11,452 bases of DNA from Bifidobacterium breve (GCA_945907055.1 CAMDSG010000043.1:1-11452), one strand, 5' to 3'. Shown: positions 1 through 7,689, numbered from the stretch's first letter. Numbers and translations are program-made. The notes: generated by a model from the sequence alone, not told the origin.

Positions 1-63
1 CTCTTAGTTATCTTCCAGAAGCAGTTAGTGCGCGGTCTAACCGCCGGTGCTGTGAAAGGCTAA
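1..63 (+). CDS. C-terminal end of an ABC transporter inner-membrane permease (MalG/UgpE-like), partial
   Basis: Frame 1 is open from the window edge to a TAA at 61-63 and ends in RGLTAGAVKG. This tail is highly typical of the MalG/UgpE-type permeases of carbohydrate and glycerol-phosphate ABC importers (family CUT1), where it reads roughly QRYFVQGLTAGAVKG. Only the last 20 residues are present, so the membrane segments and the EAA loop lie outside the window. The stop codon is 29 bases before the start of the substrate-binding protein on the same strand, which fits a single operon. The assignment rests on this short but distinctive tail and on the neighbour. The symbol is left blank because ugpE and malG-type genes cannot be told apart here. 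Confidence 0.8.
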   Translation, partial: LLVIFQKQLVRGLTAGAVKG

Positions 64-82
64 CCATCTATCCCCAAAACTC

Positions 83-87
83 AGGAG
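83..87 (+). promoter_or_regulatory. Ribosome binding site for the binding-protein gene
   Basis: AGGAG lies 5 bases upstream of the GTG at 93. It supports that GTG as the start, which also places the signal peptide correctly at the N-terminus. Confidence 0.75.
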
Positions 88-92
88 CAAGA

Positions 93-1514
93 GTGCGCTA
101 TTCATCCAAGAGATATTCATTTAGGACCTCAATTGCGCTAGCAACTGGACTCGTGCTCGCCATCAGCCTTGCGGCTTGTGGAGGCGGGTCGAGTGGTGGT
201 GATGGTGGAGGAGGCTCTAGCGCATCCTGCCCAACTACTGCTCTAGACAAGGTAACGGCGCCGGTCAAGATAACGATGTGGCATGCCATGAGCAGGGCCA
301 ACGAAGAGGCCTTGGTGCGATTGACTAAGCAGTACAACGAGTCTCAGTCAAAAGTTGCGGTGACCCTCATTAACCAGACCGGCTATCGCGAGTCTCTTGA
401 GAAGTTCCGAGCTGGGCTCACCAGTGGTGACCTGCCGAACCTCGTTCAGATTGAAGACTCTGGTACGCAACAGATGATTGATACTCAGGCGATTCTCCCT
501 GCGCAGGTATGCATCGATGCGACCAAGTACGACACCTCTGATTTTATTCCGCGAGTCCTCGGGTACTACTCCGTCAAGGACGAGTTGCAGCCGATGCCTT
601 TCAACGTCTCTAATCCAATTCTGTACTTCGACAAGAATGGGTTTCGTAAAGCAGGGCTAGACCCAGAAAACCCGCCTAAGACTCTCGAAGAGGTTCGTGC
701 TGCGGCGGTCAAACTTCAGGCTGTTGGATATAAGTATGGCTGGGGGCAGAAACTTGACCCTTGGTATCTAGAGCAGTGGTCTGCTAAGGCTGGCGTGCTC
801 TATGCGAATAACGACAATGGTCGCGCATCGCGAGCATCAGCAGTTACCTTCGATAACTCAACAGGGCTTGAGATTTTCACCTGGATGCAGGCAATGGTTA
901 AAGACGGATTGGCTGTTACAAACTCTGCTAGCGGCACCGCTGGATATAACAACCTTCTAGGTATTCGCAGCAAGGATGTTGGTATGACGATTGATACCTC
1001 TGCCGCTCTTGGAACGATCCAGCAGGTAATCGAGTCGGGTGAGTCTGGCGGCGCCGAGGTAGGTGTTGGGCCAATGCCCGGACCCTCTGGCAAGGGTGGA
1101 GTGCTTGTCGGTGGTGGCGCTCTCTACATAGTAAAGAAGGGGAGCACTCCAGCACAGCAACTCGCATCGTTTGATTTCGCAAAGTGGTTGAACTCGCCAG
1201 AGGTTCAGGCCGACTGGTCTGCATCTACTGGCTACGTTCCGACACGCAAATCAGCAGTAAACGTAGCGATCTTGAAGAACAAGTGGATTGCAGACCCTGA
1301 GTTCAAAGTTGCATACGACCAACTCATCAGCGGTGCTAATAACTCTGCTACTGCTGGGCCTGTAATCGGTGCCTATCAAGCAGTGCGAGATGCCGTACTC
1401 AAAGCGCAGGAGAAACTATTCCTAGAGGGCCTCTCCCCGGCTAAGGCACTAAAAGAAGCAAAGACTGGTGCCGATGCAGCCATCAAGGAGTACAACCTGC
1501 GAATCGGGGGCTAA
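93..1514 (+). CDS. ugpB: UgpB-like ABC transporter substrate-binding lipoprotein
   Basis: A 473-residue solute-binding protein (family 1 extracellular solute-binding), starting at GTG. It has a positively charged N-terminus, a hydrophobic stretch (about 12-27) and a lipobox LAAC with Cys29 as the lipid anchor. A Gly/Ser-rich linker (30-45) follows, so it should be tethered to the outer face of the membrane. The mature part follows the E. coli glycerol-3-phosphate binding protein UgpB: WHAM at 63-66, a PFN-S-P-LY segment leading into KAGLDPENPPKT (169-197), a GGGALYIVKKG block near 340-350, and TGYVPT near the C-terminal third. Known UgpB captures sn-glycerol-3-phosphate or its diesters; here a different sugar or polyol phosphate cannot be excluded. 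It follows the permease by 29 bases and is the last gene of the operon. No ATPase gene follows it, so an ATPase must be upstream or elsewhere. Confidence 0.85.
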   Translation: MRYSSKRYSFRTSIALATGLVLAISLAACGGGSSGGDGGGGSSASCPTTALDKVTAPVKITMWHAMSRANEEALVRLTKQYNESQSKVAVTLINQTGYRESLEKFRAGLTSGDLPNLVQIEDSGTQQMIDTQAILPAQVCIDATKYDTSDFIPRVLGYYSVKDELQPMPFNVSNPILYFDKNGFRKAGLDPENPPKTLEEVRAAAVKLQAVGYKYGWGQKLDPWYLEQWSAKAGVLYANNDNGRASRASAVTFDNSTGLEIFTWMQAMVKDGLAVTNSASGTAGYNNLLGIRSKDVGMTIDTSAALGTIQQVIESGESGGAEVGVGPMPGPSGKGGVLVGGGALYIVKKGSTPAQQLASFDFAKWLNSPEVQADWSASTGYVPTRKSAVNVAILKNKWIADPEFKVAYDQLISGANNSATAGPVIGAYQAVRDAVLKAQEKLFLEGLSPAKALKEAKTGADAAIKEYNLRIGG

Positions 1515-1525
1515 GTAGAGGAAAT

Positions 1526-1570
1526 CAAATGGCGGTGCCTCGGGGTCATCCCCGAGGCACGATCCATTTG
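1526..1570. terminator. Strong two-part hairpin between convergent genes
   Basis: A perfect 11-bp stem (GTGCCTCGGGG at 1535-1545 with its complement at 1550-1560) closes a TCAT loop. Outside it a second 7-bp stem pairs CAAATGG (1526-1532) with CCATTTG (1564-1570), separated by a small 2x3 internal loop. It starts 12 bases after the stop of the binding-protein gene and lies 57 bases past the stop of the opposing gene at 1627. It probably ends transcription from both sides. The U-tract is poor on the plus strand and slightly better on the minus strand (ATTTGATTT). Confidence 0.8.
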
Positions 1571-1626
1571 TAGATATGCCTATTTTGATCAGGCAGTCTC
1601 TGCGCTTGTTTGAGAGCACTGCTCAA

Positions 1627-2967
1627 TTACGGCATTATCAGCGTAAATGAAGCTTTCTTCGCGAGGTTTGTCCCAAGTGCAGGGTCGCCAGGAATCTGCG
1701 ACAACTGCGTGTCCTTGGAGCCGATGGCCTGGATCTTGGTGGAGGACCCAGCAGGCACATTGCATCCTGAGGCGTAATTGCTAATGGTGAGGTCAAAATC
1801 TCCTATGCCATTAGCGGGCCCAACCTCTGAGGAAGTGTAAATCCTGTTGAGGGCCGGGCATGGCGTGAGAGTTCCAGATATCTTTGCCTTTGAGTTTTTG
1901 ACCTGAAGTTTGGTAACAACATCGTTGTTCGCGAACTCATTACCGCTAATCAGAATGTCTCCTGCATTAATGCTCGCGGAGATTGATGCTGCCCAAGTGA
2001 GAGGGAGGGCGTAATAGCTAAAAGGCTTTCCGTAGAGGGATGTTTGCCCTGCATTTAGTGCGACCAAATTTACTATGCAGTAGTCGACGCCTCCTGCATT
2101 TGGTATCTGTCGGTCGAGATCGTCTGGTCTACATGCTCTGGCAATTGCTCCCGATTCAGTGCTAGGTACTGCCCATGGCGCTAGGGGAGCGGGCCCTTCG
2201 ACGCCATCGGGGTCAAAGTATTTCGCCCAGATAGTTCCCGGGCTCAAAATACTCAAACCGATGTTGGAGTCGGGTTGCCCCTCTTTAATTGTGTATCCCG
2301 TAGCGGCGAAGCTTCCGTCTAAGGAGGCAGTGGCAAGCACTAATGTGCTGAAAAATGAGAGATAGTTCGAGTCGTAACCACATAGTGCGTTTGGCCAAAG
2401 AGGACTCAAACAGAGGCCGCCTGTCACGGGCGTGTAAACATCAACTAGATATGGAAGTCCGCCTATTCCTTGAATGATTGCAACCAACGCTGCCGCTGGA
2501 GCAACAATATATATACCGACAGCACTTCCACTGCCGATCGCAGCTTGGGTGAGAGTTGCAGTTTTGCCATCGGCCGTGACTGCCTTAATTTTAGAGAGAC
2601 CCTGTCGCGGGTATACCGCTACAAGTTCGCTAACCGGCTCAACTGACGCCCCATCGCTTACAACTCCACCAATGCCATCATCGACAAAAGAGCCGATCAT
2701 GGCGGGAGTAAAGAATCCAAGTTGGGCCGTTATTTTGAGGCTCGCGGTGACCGCTGTAATGGTGGCTCCTGTAATTCCGCCTGAACTAGCGGGTACTGGC
2801 AGGAATGACCCCCTACTCGCTGAAATCACCGCAGAAGATGTGCCTGCACCTACAACAAAGTTGGATGAAGGAGAAATTTTTGGCCCCAACGCTCCGGCTG
2901 TAACTGGTAATGCCATTGCTATTAACAGCCCGGCAGTAGTAACGCTGAACACTTTCTTAAAACTCAT
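1627..2967 (-). CDS. Secreted protein of unknown function
   Basis: The protein has 446 residues if it starts at the ATG at 2967. An ORF open to 3057 would add 30 residues, but they do not look like a protein start. The 2967 start has a strong GGAGGGGG ribosome site and puts a classic signal peptide at the very N-terminus: SFKK, a hydrophobic core at about 8-20, and likely cleavage after AGA at 24-26. No lipobox or C-terminal anchor is visible, so it is probably released or wall-associated. The mature chain is rich in Ala, Gly, Ser, Thr and Ile/Val and looks beta-rich. It has six cysteines (186, 196, 279, 297, 370, 402), an even number compatible with disulfides. The segment at 140-172 is notably hydrophobic and could be a membrane or packing segment. 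I recognise no family. It lies 237 bases downstream of citrate synthase on the same strand, with repeats in between, so it may have its own promoter. Confidence 0.75.
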   Translation of the reverse strand: MSFKKVFSVTTAGLLIAMALPVTAGALGPKISPSSNFVVGAGTSSAVISASRGSFLPVPASSGGITGATITAVTASLKITAQLGFFTPAMIGSFVDDGIGGVVSDGASVEPVSELVAVYPRQGLSKIKAVTADGKTATLTQAAIGSGSAVGIYIVAPAAALVAIIQGIGGLPYLVDVYTPVTGGLCLSPLWPNALCGYDSNYLSFFSTLVLATASLDGSFAATGYTIKEGQPDSNIGLSILSPGTIWAKYFDPDGVEGPAPLAPWAVPSTESGAIARACRPDDLDRQIPNAGGVDYCIVNLVALNAGQTSLYGKPFSYYALPLTWAASISASINAGDILISGNEFANNDVVTKLQVKNSKAKISGTLTPCPALNRIYTSSEVGPANGIGDFDLTISNYASGCNVPAGSSTKIQAIGSKDTQLSQIPGDPALGTNLAKKASFTLIMP

Positions 2968-2970
2968 CGG

Positions 2971-2979
2971 TCCCCCTCC
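2971..2979 (-). promoter_or_regulatory. Ribosome binding site deciding the start at 2967
   Basis: On the minus strand GGAGGGGGA precedes ATG with only a few bases between them. This strong site favours the internal ATG at 2967 over the upstream in-frame start at 3057. Confidence 0.75.
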
Positions 2980-3078
2980 GATAATTCTGCAGCAGTGAAA
3001 TCTGAATGCAGATAGTTCTGCTCGATTGGCCGATTCACCATTCGTAATCTCAAGCATGGCACAGTTTTAGATGCCAAT

Positions 3079-3126
3079 TCAATCGCGATCTGCTTCAATA
3101 GCGATCTGCTTCAAATGCGATCTAAA
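3079..3126. repeat. Three tandem 16-bp repeats upstream of the secreted-protein gene
   Basis: Units lie at 3079-3094, 3095-3110 and 3111-3126. Units 1 and 2 differ at one position (TCAATCGCGATCTGCT against TCAATAGCGATCTGCT). Unit 3 shares TCAA-TGCGATCT and then diverges in its last bases. The array sits in the 237-base gap between citrate synthase and the secreted-protein gene, about 110 bases before the latter's start. It has the spacing of a regulator-binding array but could also be simple slippage. Confidence 0.7.
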
Positions 3127-3127
3127 C

Positions 3128-3145
3128 TTAGGCACAAGTGCCTAA
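3128..3145. promoter_or_regulatory. Perfect 18-bp palindrome: operator or weak citrate-synthase terminator
   Basis: TTAGGCAC and GTGCCTAA are perfect 8-base arms separated by AA, directly beside the 16-bp repeats. It could be a dimer operator for the downstream secreted-protein gene. On the minus strand it also forms a 7-bp stem with a CTTG loop 60 bases after the citrate synthase stop. It is followed only by GTTTAG, a poor U-tract. The sequence alone does not decide between the two roles. Confidence 0.6.
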
Positions 3146-3204
3146 TCGGGTTACTCAAATGCACTGATCAGATGGACTAGTCAGATTTTGCTAGTAGCCC
3201 AGAA

Positions 3205-4506
3205 TTAGCGGTCAGATATAGCGACGTAGGGTCGCTCGGTGGCTCCGGTGTAGATCTGGCGAGGGCGCCCAATCTTGGTGCGGGGGCTCTCCATCATCTC
3301 TTTCCAGTGGGCGATCCAGCCTGGGAGTCGACCCATTGCGAAGAGCACTGGGAACATCGGTGTTGGGAAGCCCATGGCTCGATAAATGAGGCCCGAGTAG
3401 AAATCGACATTTGGATAGAGCTTCTTATCGATGAAGTACGAGTCGGTAAGTGCGACCTCCTCGAGCCTCATTGCGAGATCGAGCAACGGATCGTGGCGCC
3501 CTAGTTCTGAGAGCACGCCCTCGGCCGCAGTCTTGAGGATACGCGCACGGGGATCGTAATTTTTATAGACGCGATGCCCAAAACCCGAGAGCCGGAAGGA
3601 GTCGTCCGGGTCCTTCGCACGCTTGACGGCAGAGGTGATGTCTCCGCCATTGGCGTGAATTCCTTCAAGCATCTCAATTACGGCCTGGTTAGCTCCGCCG
3701 TGTAGCGGCCCCCAGAGAGCATTGATTCCCGCCGTGATCGACGCAAAGAGATTGGCATCGCTCGAACCAACCATGCGCACTGTTGACGTGGAGCAGTTCT
3801 GCTCATGGTCGGCGTGCAGGATAAGGAGTTGTTTCAGAGCGTGAACCACGGTCGGGCTGGCGTGATACGGCTCTGAGGGAACCGCAAACATCATCGTGAG
3901 GAAGTTCTCTACGAGATCAAGTCTGTTGTCCGGATAGAGAAACGGTTGGCCGATCGATTTTTTATAGGAATATGCAGCGATTGTCGGCATTTTTGCCATT
4001 AAACGCATGATGGAGACTTGAACCTGCTCAGGGTCGTGAGGATCGTCTGAGTCTTGGTAGAAGGCCGAGAGCGAGCTGACAACGCTAGAGAGAATCGCCA
4101 TGGGGTGAGCGTCACGCGGGAAACCATCGAAGAACCGTTTTGCATCCTCGTGGAGGAGAGTGTGGCGTCGGATACCGAAGCGAAAATCCTCTAACTCTGA
4201 AGACGAGGGGAGTTCGCCATAAATAAGAAGGTATGCAGTCTCGAGAAAACTAGGTGAGGGTTGCTCTACTAATTGCTCAATTGGAATTCCGCGATAGCGC
4301 AGAATTCCAGCGTCGCCATCAATGTAGGTAATCGCTGACTCAGTGGCTCCGGTGTTGACAAACCCATAATCGAGGGTGATGAGTCCGGTCTCGGCTCGCA
4401 GCTTTGCAATACTAATTCCGAGTTCGTTCTCGCTACCTCGAACGATTGGGAGTTTTACTTCTTTATCACCGAAGCGAAGGATGGCGAACTGTTCGGCATC
4501 GGGCAC
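3205..4506 (-). CDS. gltA: Citrate synthase
   Basis: A 433-residue cytoplasmic enzyme that condenses oxaloacetate with acetyl-CoA to citrate, the entry step of the TCA cycle. Length and N-terminal domain match the long GltA type (E. coli 427 residues) rather than the shorter archaeal/Bacillus or methylcitrate forms. HADHEQN at 231-237 and the catalytic triad are visible: His269 in WGPLHGG, His311 in GFGHRVYKNYDPRA, and Asp368 in NVDFYSG. The C-terminal GRPRQIYTG signature is also present. The start is a GTG with AGGAG 6 bases upstream (4513-4517). It has no TCA-cycle neighbours here, and diverges from the unknown gene at 4756. A methylcitrate synthase role is possible in principle, but the length and motifs fit GltA well. 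Confidence 0.96.
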   Translation of the reverse strand: MPDAEQFAILRFGDKEVKLPIVRGSENELGISIAKLRAETGLITLDYGFVNTGATESAITYIDGDAGILRYRGIPIEQLVEQPSPSFLETAYLLIYGELPSSSELEDFRFGIRRHTLLHEDAKRFFDGFPRDAHPMAILSSVVSSLSAFYQDSDDPHDPEQVQVSIMRLMAKMPTIAAYSYKKSIGQPFLYPDNRLDLVENFLTMMFAVPSEPYHASPTVVHALKQLLILHADHEQNCSTSTVRMVGSSDANLFASITAGINALWGPLHGGANQAVIEMLEGIHANGGDITSAVKRAKDPDDSFRLSGFGHRVYKNYDPRARILKTAAEGVLSELGRHDPLLDLAMRLEEVALTDSYFIDKKLYPNVDFYSGLIYRAMGFPTPMFPVLFAMGRLPGWIAHWKEMMESPRTKIGRPRQIYTGATERPYVAISDR

Positions 4507-4755
4507 GATGCGCTCCTCTTTTGGGTTTATCTCGGACTATTTAGGGTCTCGTGATTTGGTAGTAATTCTCAGACCTATAAGGGAATCTACCGAAAATAGG
4601 CCTGAAGTGTGGGACTCTGCCTAGGTTGTTCACGAACGCGCAACAAAAATTTAGGCTTCTGCATCCAGCCTTAGTCCCTTTCTGATTCTTTCTCGGCTGC
4701 TTCGAGTATCCGCTAGGTGCGGGCAAAGTCGCGGAGTATCTGATACGCAAGGGGA
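4507..4755. other. Divergent intergenic region carrying both promoters, with a composite dyad
   Basis: These 249 bases separate the starts of citrate synthase (-) and the 346-residue protein (+), so promoters for both should be here. I see no confident -35/-10 pair for either. One nested dyad is visible: GCCTA at 4619-4623 with TAGGC at 4652-4656, and inside it TTGTT at 4626-4630 with AACAA at 4642-4646. It may be a regulator site, but the arms are short. No RNA gene is apparent. Confidence 0.4.
4513..4520 (-). promoter_or_regulatory. Ribosome binding site for citrate synthase (GTG start)
   Basis: AAGAGGAG on the minus strand stands 6 bases before the GTG at 4506 and supports this non-ATG start. 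Confidence 0.75.
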
Positions 4756-5796
4756 ATGGATAGCGGCTCAAGTAAATCAATTGCAGAGATTGTCGCCGGA
4801 AATGACCTTAATGAGTTAATCCGAGCAATCAATGCGGCCTGTGCCCGCAATGACTGGGATGCGCTCGTCGAGATCGGTGAGCGTTGCGAGCGAGCAATTG
4901 AGCGCGGTTTTCAACTCTGGCCTGCTGCTCACCATGCGGCTTACCGGCTTGCTCTGGAGGCGCCGAGTGAGTGGGCCGGCGAGGTTGTTATTGATGGTGC
5001 AGCCAAGTTCGCCCCAGGCCCGCTATCCGAGGTAGTTGCCCAGTTCCATGCATGGGCAGAGTTGGCACCCTTTATTCCGGAGGGGCCCGCAGGTGCTTTC
5101 GCAATGTACGAGCGAGTATTGAGGGGAGAGGATCTCACCGAATTCGTACTCGACGCGCCGGACCCACTCGAACTGCCGCGGGTGCTCCAGCATTGGGAGC
5201 CTAGTTACGCCCTAGCTGAGTACAAGTCCGATGGAGCGAGTTTTCCCTCGCCTCCACCCCCAAATTTTCGGAGCCAACCAATAGCGGCACCCTCTAAGAC
5301 TTTCGAGGATCCGGAGTCGATAGGTGCATTGCTCGCTCTTGTGCAGGGTTGGCGGAACAGTTCGCGAACAGTGGCACAGGCAGTTGCGGTTGATGGAGAC
5401 GCAGCATCCTGCGTCGCTGTGATTGATCCAGAAGTTACTCGCATGGCCCAAATATCGGGTTCTGATGCAATGGCATGGATGGCGTGGGCGGCATCCTCTG
5501 GCGGTGCTACTGGTCGCAGGCGTGGTGGCGCAATCGGGCGCCTCGATGCGTGGGTTGCAGTCGCTGCTCTGGCCGGGTTTGAGGAGTGGCCGGTGGAGCC
5601 TGACGAGATTGGGGCGGCCCTCAGCGGATTCGACTGGTGGTGCTGGGAGCCGAGTCAGCCAGTATCGGGTTGGTCTCTCTATCTCGCAGTAGATGACCCC
5701 GATACGGGCGAGGCATGGGCAATCGGAGCGAATGACCCAGGCGAGGTTGGCGATGAAGCCGCATCAAATGGTATCGGCGAGGAAGCTCAATTCTGA
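4756..5796 (+). CDS. Conserved-looking hypothetical protein, 346 residues
   Basis: I do not recognise the family. No signal peptide or membrane segment is visible, so it should be cytoplasmic. The N-terminal part (about 1-140) is Ala/Leu/Glu-rich and looks helical. A proline-rich linker follows (164-170, PSPPPP core). The C-terminal part (185-325) contains a basic [10 protein letters not shown] stretch (253-262) and aromatic-rich WWCWE (294-298), and ends in an acidic tail. The two-part layout suggests a helical domain joined to a separate C-terminal domain. The frame is closed by a TGA at 4741-4743, so ATG 4756 is the only good start. AAGGGG lies only one base before it, an unusually tight spacing that may mean weak or near-leaderless initiation. 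Its stop is 112 bases before the aldehyde dehydrogenase start on the same strand, so co-transcription is possible. Coding potential is supported by length and composition. Confidence 0.75.
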   Translation: MDSGSSKSIAEIVAGNDLNELIRAINAACARNDWDALVEIGERCERAIERGFQLWPAAHHAAYRLALEAPSEWAGEVVIDGAAKFAPGPLSEVVAQFHAWAELAPFIPEGPAGAFAMYERVLRGEDLTEFVLDAPDPLELPRVLQHWEPSYALAEYKSDGASFPSPPPPNFRSQPIAAPSKTFEDPESIGALLALVQGWRNSSRTVAQAVAVDGDAASCVAVIDPEVTRMAQISGSDAMAWMAWAASSGGATGRRRGGAIGRLDAWVAVAALAGFEEWPVEPDEIGAALSGFDWWCWEPSQPVSGWSLYLAVDDPDTGEAWAIGANDPGEVGDEAASNGIGEEAQF

Positions 5797-5908
5797 ATGC
5801 TCTAGGGGATCAGCCGGCTGGGCAAATGACTGCGCTGAGTATTACGATGGGGCGAGGCAAGCAGATCTAAGTAATGAATCCAATAATTTTCTAACCTCGG
5901 GGGTAACA

Positions 5909-7336
5909 ATGCGCGTCTACGACAAGATTTATATCAATGGTTCATGGGTGTCATCCTCGAGTAGCGAGACACACGACGTTATTAACGCCTCAACTGAGGA
6001 GGTCATGGCGACTATCCCTGAGGGAACTGCCGCGGATGTGGATAAGGCTGTGGCTGCCGCTAAGGCTGCGTTCCCGGCCTGGGCTGCGACGTCACGGGAT
6101 GAGCGCGCAAAGTATCTGCAGCGCCTCTCCGAGGGACTCAACGCGCGCCTTGAAGAGATTGCGGCTTCGGTCACCGACGAGGTTGGAACGATTAAATTCA
6201 TGAGCCAGATCGCTCAAGCAGGGCTCCCTGCCGCGATGGCTCACTCCTTTGTTGAGATTGCCCAGACCTACGCGTTTGAGGAGCAGGTCGGATCGTCACT
6301 AGTTGTTCACGAGCCAATTGGGGTAGTTGCCTGCATTACCCCTTGGAACTACCCGCTGCATCAAGTGGTTGCAAAGATCGCACCCGCATTTGCCGCAGGT
6401 TGCACGGTGGTATTGAAGCCAAGCGAGGTTGCACCTATTACGGCATTTATTCTCGCTGAGATTCTTGACGAGATTGACCTGCCTGCTGGCGTCTTCAACC
6501 TCGTGTCAGGGCATGGAACAACTGTTGGTGAGGCTCTCGTTACCCATCCTGATGTCGCAAAGGTCTCGTTCACAGGCTCAACGCGTGCAGGTAAGCGCAT
6601 CATGGCGCTTGCCTCTGAGCACGTTAAGAAGGTCACACTTGAACTCGGTGGAAAGTCACCGTTCATTATTCTTGATGACTCGCCGGTGGACGAGGCGGTT
6701 AATGCCGGTTTCCAGTCTGCATACATGAACGGCGGGCAGACCTGCATTGCATGGACCCGCATGCTTGTACCCGCAGGTCGTAAGGACGAGTTCGTAGCCA
6801 AGGCAAAAGAGGTAGCAGAGTCTTACGCCCCCTGTGATCCGACCGGCGACACTTTTGTTGGAGTTGGGCCGATGGCATCCAAAGTGCAGCAGGAGCGTGT
6901 GCGTGCTTACATTCAGAAGGGAATTGATGAGGGGGCAACTCTCGTCACAGGTGGAGTTGAGCAGCCCGAGGAATTCGAGAAGGGCTTCTACATCAAGCCG
7001 ACCGTCTTTGCTGATGTAACCAATGACATGACCATTGCCCGCGAAGAGATCTTTGGTCCGGTTCTCTCCATCATCACGTATGAGGATGAGGACGATGCCG
7101 TTCGCATTGCCAATGACACTCTTTACGGACTTAGTGCAGGGGTTTACTCCGCAGACAAGGATCGCGCACTTCGCGTCGCTCGACGGATTGATTCTGGCCT
7201 TGTTGATATCAATGGGCCCCAGTTCAACCTTGCTGCTCCCTTTGGTGGGTACAAGGAGTCTGGGCTTGGCCGGGAGTATGGAACATTTGGACTTGCCGAG
7301 TTTCTCGAGACAAAGTCGATACAAATCCCTGGCTAA
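5909..7336 (+). CDS. NAD(P)-dependent aldehyde dehydrogenase
   Basis: A 475-residue member of the aldehyde dehydrogenase superfamily, which oxidises an aldehyde to the acid with NAD(P)+. The usual residues are in place: Asn147 in TPWNYP, Lys170 in VLKPSE, the cofactor loop GSTRAG (223-228), general base Glu245 in LELGGK, catalytic Cys279 in NGGQTC, and EEIFGP at 379-384. The frame stays open upstream to 5693, inside the preceding gene. Homology begins at [13 protein letters not shown], so ATG 5909 is the start, with a weak GGGGG site 5 bases upstream. Substrate cannot be read from sequence. The general look is that of mycobacterial/actinobacterial aldehyde dehydrogenases often named as aldehyde or betaine-aldehyde type. 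No choline, alcohol or polyamine genes are nearby to narrow it down. It is followed by a duplicated terminator. Confidence 0.95.
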   Translation: MRVYDKIYINGSWVSSSSSETHDVINASTEEVMATIPEGTAADVDKAVAAAKAAFPAWAATSRDERAKYLQRLSEGLNARLEEIAASVTDEVGTIKFMSQIAQAGLPAAMAHSFVEIAQTYAFEEQVGSSLVVHEPIGVVACITPWNYPLHQVVAKIAPAFAAGCTVVLKPSEVAPITAFILAEILDEIDLPAGVFNLVSGHGTTVGEALVTHPDVAKVSFTGSTRAGKRIMALASEHVKKVTLELGGKSPFIILDDSPVDEAVNAGFQSAYMNGGQTCIAWTRMLVPAGRKDEFVAKAKEVAESYAPCDPTGDTFVGVGPMASKVQQERVRAYIQKGIDEGATLVTGGVEQPEEFEKGFYIKPTVFADVTNDMTIAREEIFGPVLSIITYEDEDDAVRIANDTLYGLSAGVYSADKDRALRVARRIDSGLVDINGPQFNLAAPFGGYKESGLGREYGTFGLAEFLETKSIQIPG

Positions 7337-7362
7337 CTCGCAGCATCCCCATTTTGTGTGAG

Positions 7363-7386
7363 CAGGCCCGACTTCGGTCGGGCCTG
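7363..7386. terminator. UUCG-loop terminator, copy 1
   Basis: A perfect 10-bp stem CAGGCCCGAC / GTCGGGCCTG with a stable TTCG loop, followed by TTTCGCGTTCT, 26 bases after the aldehyde dehydrogenase stop. It is the first of two near-identical hairpins between convergent genes. Confidence 0.85.
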
Positions 7387-7484
7387 TTTCGCGTTCTGGG
7401 GCCCCGTTAATTGGTGAATCTCTCTGCCAAGTCGGGCCTGTTATTGATGGCCCCGACTTCGGTCGGGCCTGTTTCGCGTTCTGG
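7367..7484. repeat. 33-bp exact direct repeat around the two terminators
   Basis: Positions 7367-7399 and 7452-7484 are identical over 33 bases, covering the hairpin from CCCGAC through the downstream TTTCGCGTTCTGG. The offset is 85 bases. A further copy of the descending arm alone (GTCGGGCCTG) sits at 7431-7440 in between. It looks like a local duplication of the terminator with partial decay. Confidence 0.85.
7449..7471. terminator. UUCG-loop terminator, copy 2
   Basis: CCCGAC (7452-7457) and GTCGGG (7462-7467) enclose TTCG. Two more G-C pairs extend the stem across a single bulged C at 7451. It is followed by TTTCGCG on the plus strand and lies 24 bases past the stop of the small minus-strand gene ending at 7495. 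It may serve that gene as well as catching read-through from the aldehyde dehydrogenase. Confidence 0.75.
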
Positions 7485-7494
7485 CTGCTTTGAG

Positions 7495-7689
7495 TTAGAA
7501 CTCGGGGGCGCCGCGCTCCTCGTCAGCGACATCCTCGGCAGTTACCTCTAGATCGAAACGATCCATGCATTCCTCACATCGGTATGCCGCATAGTCGCCC
7601 TCCACATACGGCGACTCTGGGTCAGGTACGTAAAGGAGGTGAGCGCGGCCACCGCACTCGACACAGACAATGATCTCTACAGGTTGCAT
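7495..7689 (-). CDS. Small CxxC...CxxC zinc-ribbon-like protein, 64 residues
   Basis: The protein carries two cysteine pairs, C9-x2-C12 and C38-x2-C41, the spacing of a treble-clef or zinc-ribbon metal site, so it probably binds one zinc. The remaining C-terminus (44-64) is strongly acidic. There is no signal peptide or membrane segment. ATG 7689 has AAGGTG about 7 bases upstream. It lies 94 bases downstream of the amidase on the same strand and could be the last gene of that unit. Such small zinc ribbons may bind nucleic acid or a partner protein, but nothing here says which. The regular Cys pattern and usable ribosome site argue that it is real despite its size. Confidence 0.7.
   Translation of the reverse strand: MQPVEIIVCVECGGRAHLLYVPDPESPYVEGDYAAYRCEECMDRFDLEVTAEDVADEERGAPEF

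Noticed and set aside
2474..2998. 174-residue open frame on the plus strand
   Set aside because: It is antisense to the secreted-protein gene and its start region. The low-complexity Ala/Pro/Thr product mirrors the composition of the real gene.
2968..3057. 30-residue N-terminal extension of the secreted protein
   Set aside because: The added residues precede the strong ribosome site at 2971-2979 and would bury the signal peptide. The ATG at 2967 explains the sequence better.
5693..5908. 72-residue upstream extension of the aldehyde dehydrogenase
   Set aside because: It overlaps the end of the preceding gene in another frame, has no family similarity, and the recognisable aldehyde dehydrogenase start begins at 5909.
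6656..7324. 222-residue open frame on the minus strand
   Set aside because: It lies wholly inside the aldehyde dehydrogenase, whose catalytic motifs are clear on the plus strand. The minus-strand product has no recognisable features.
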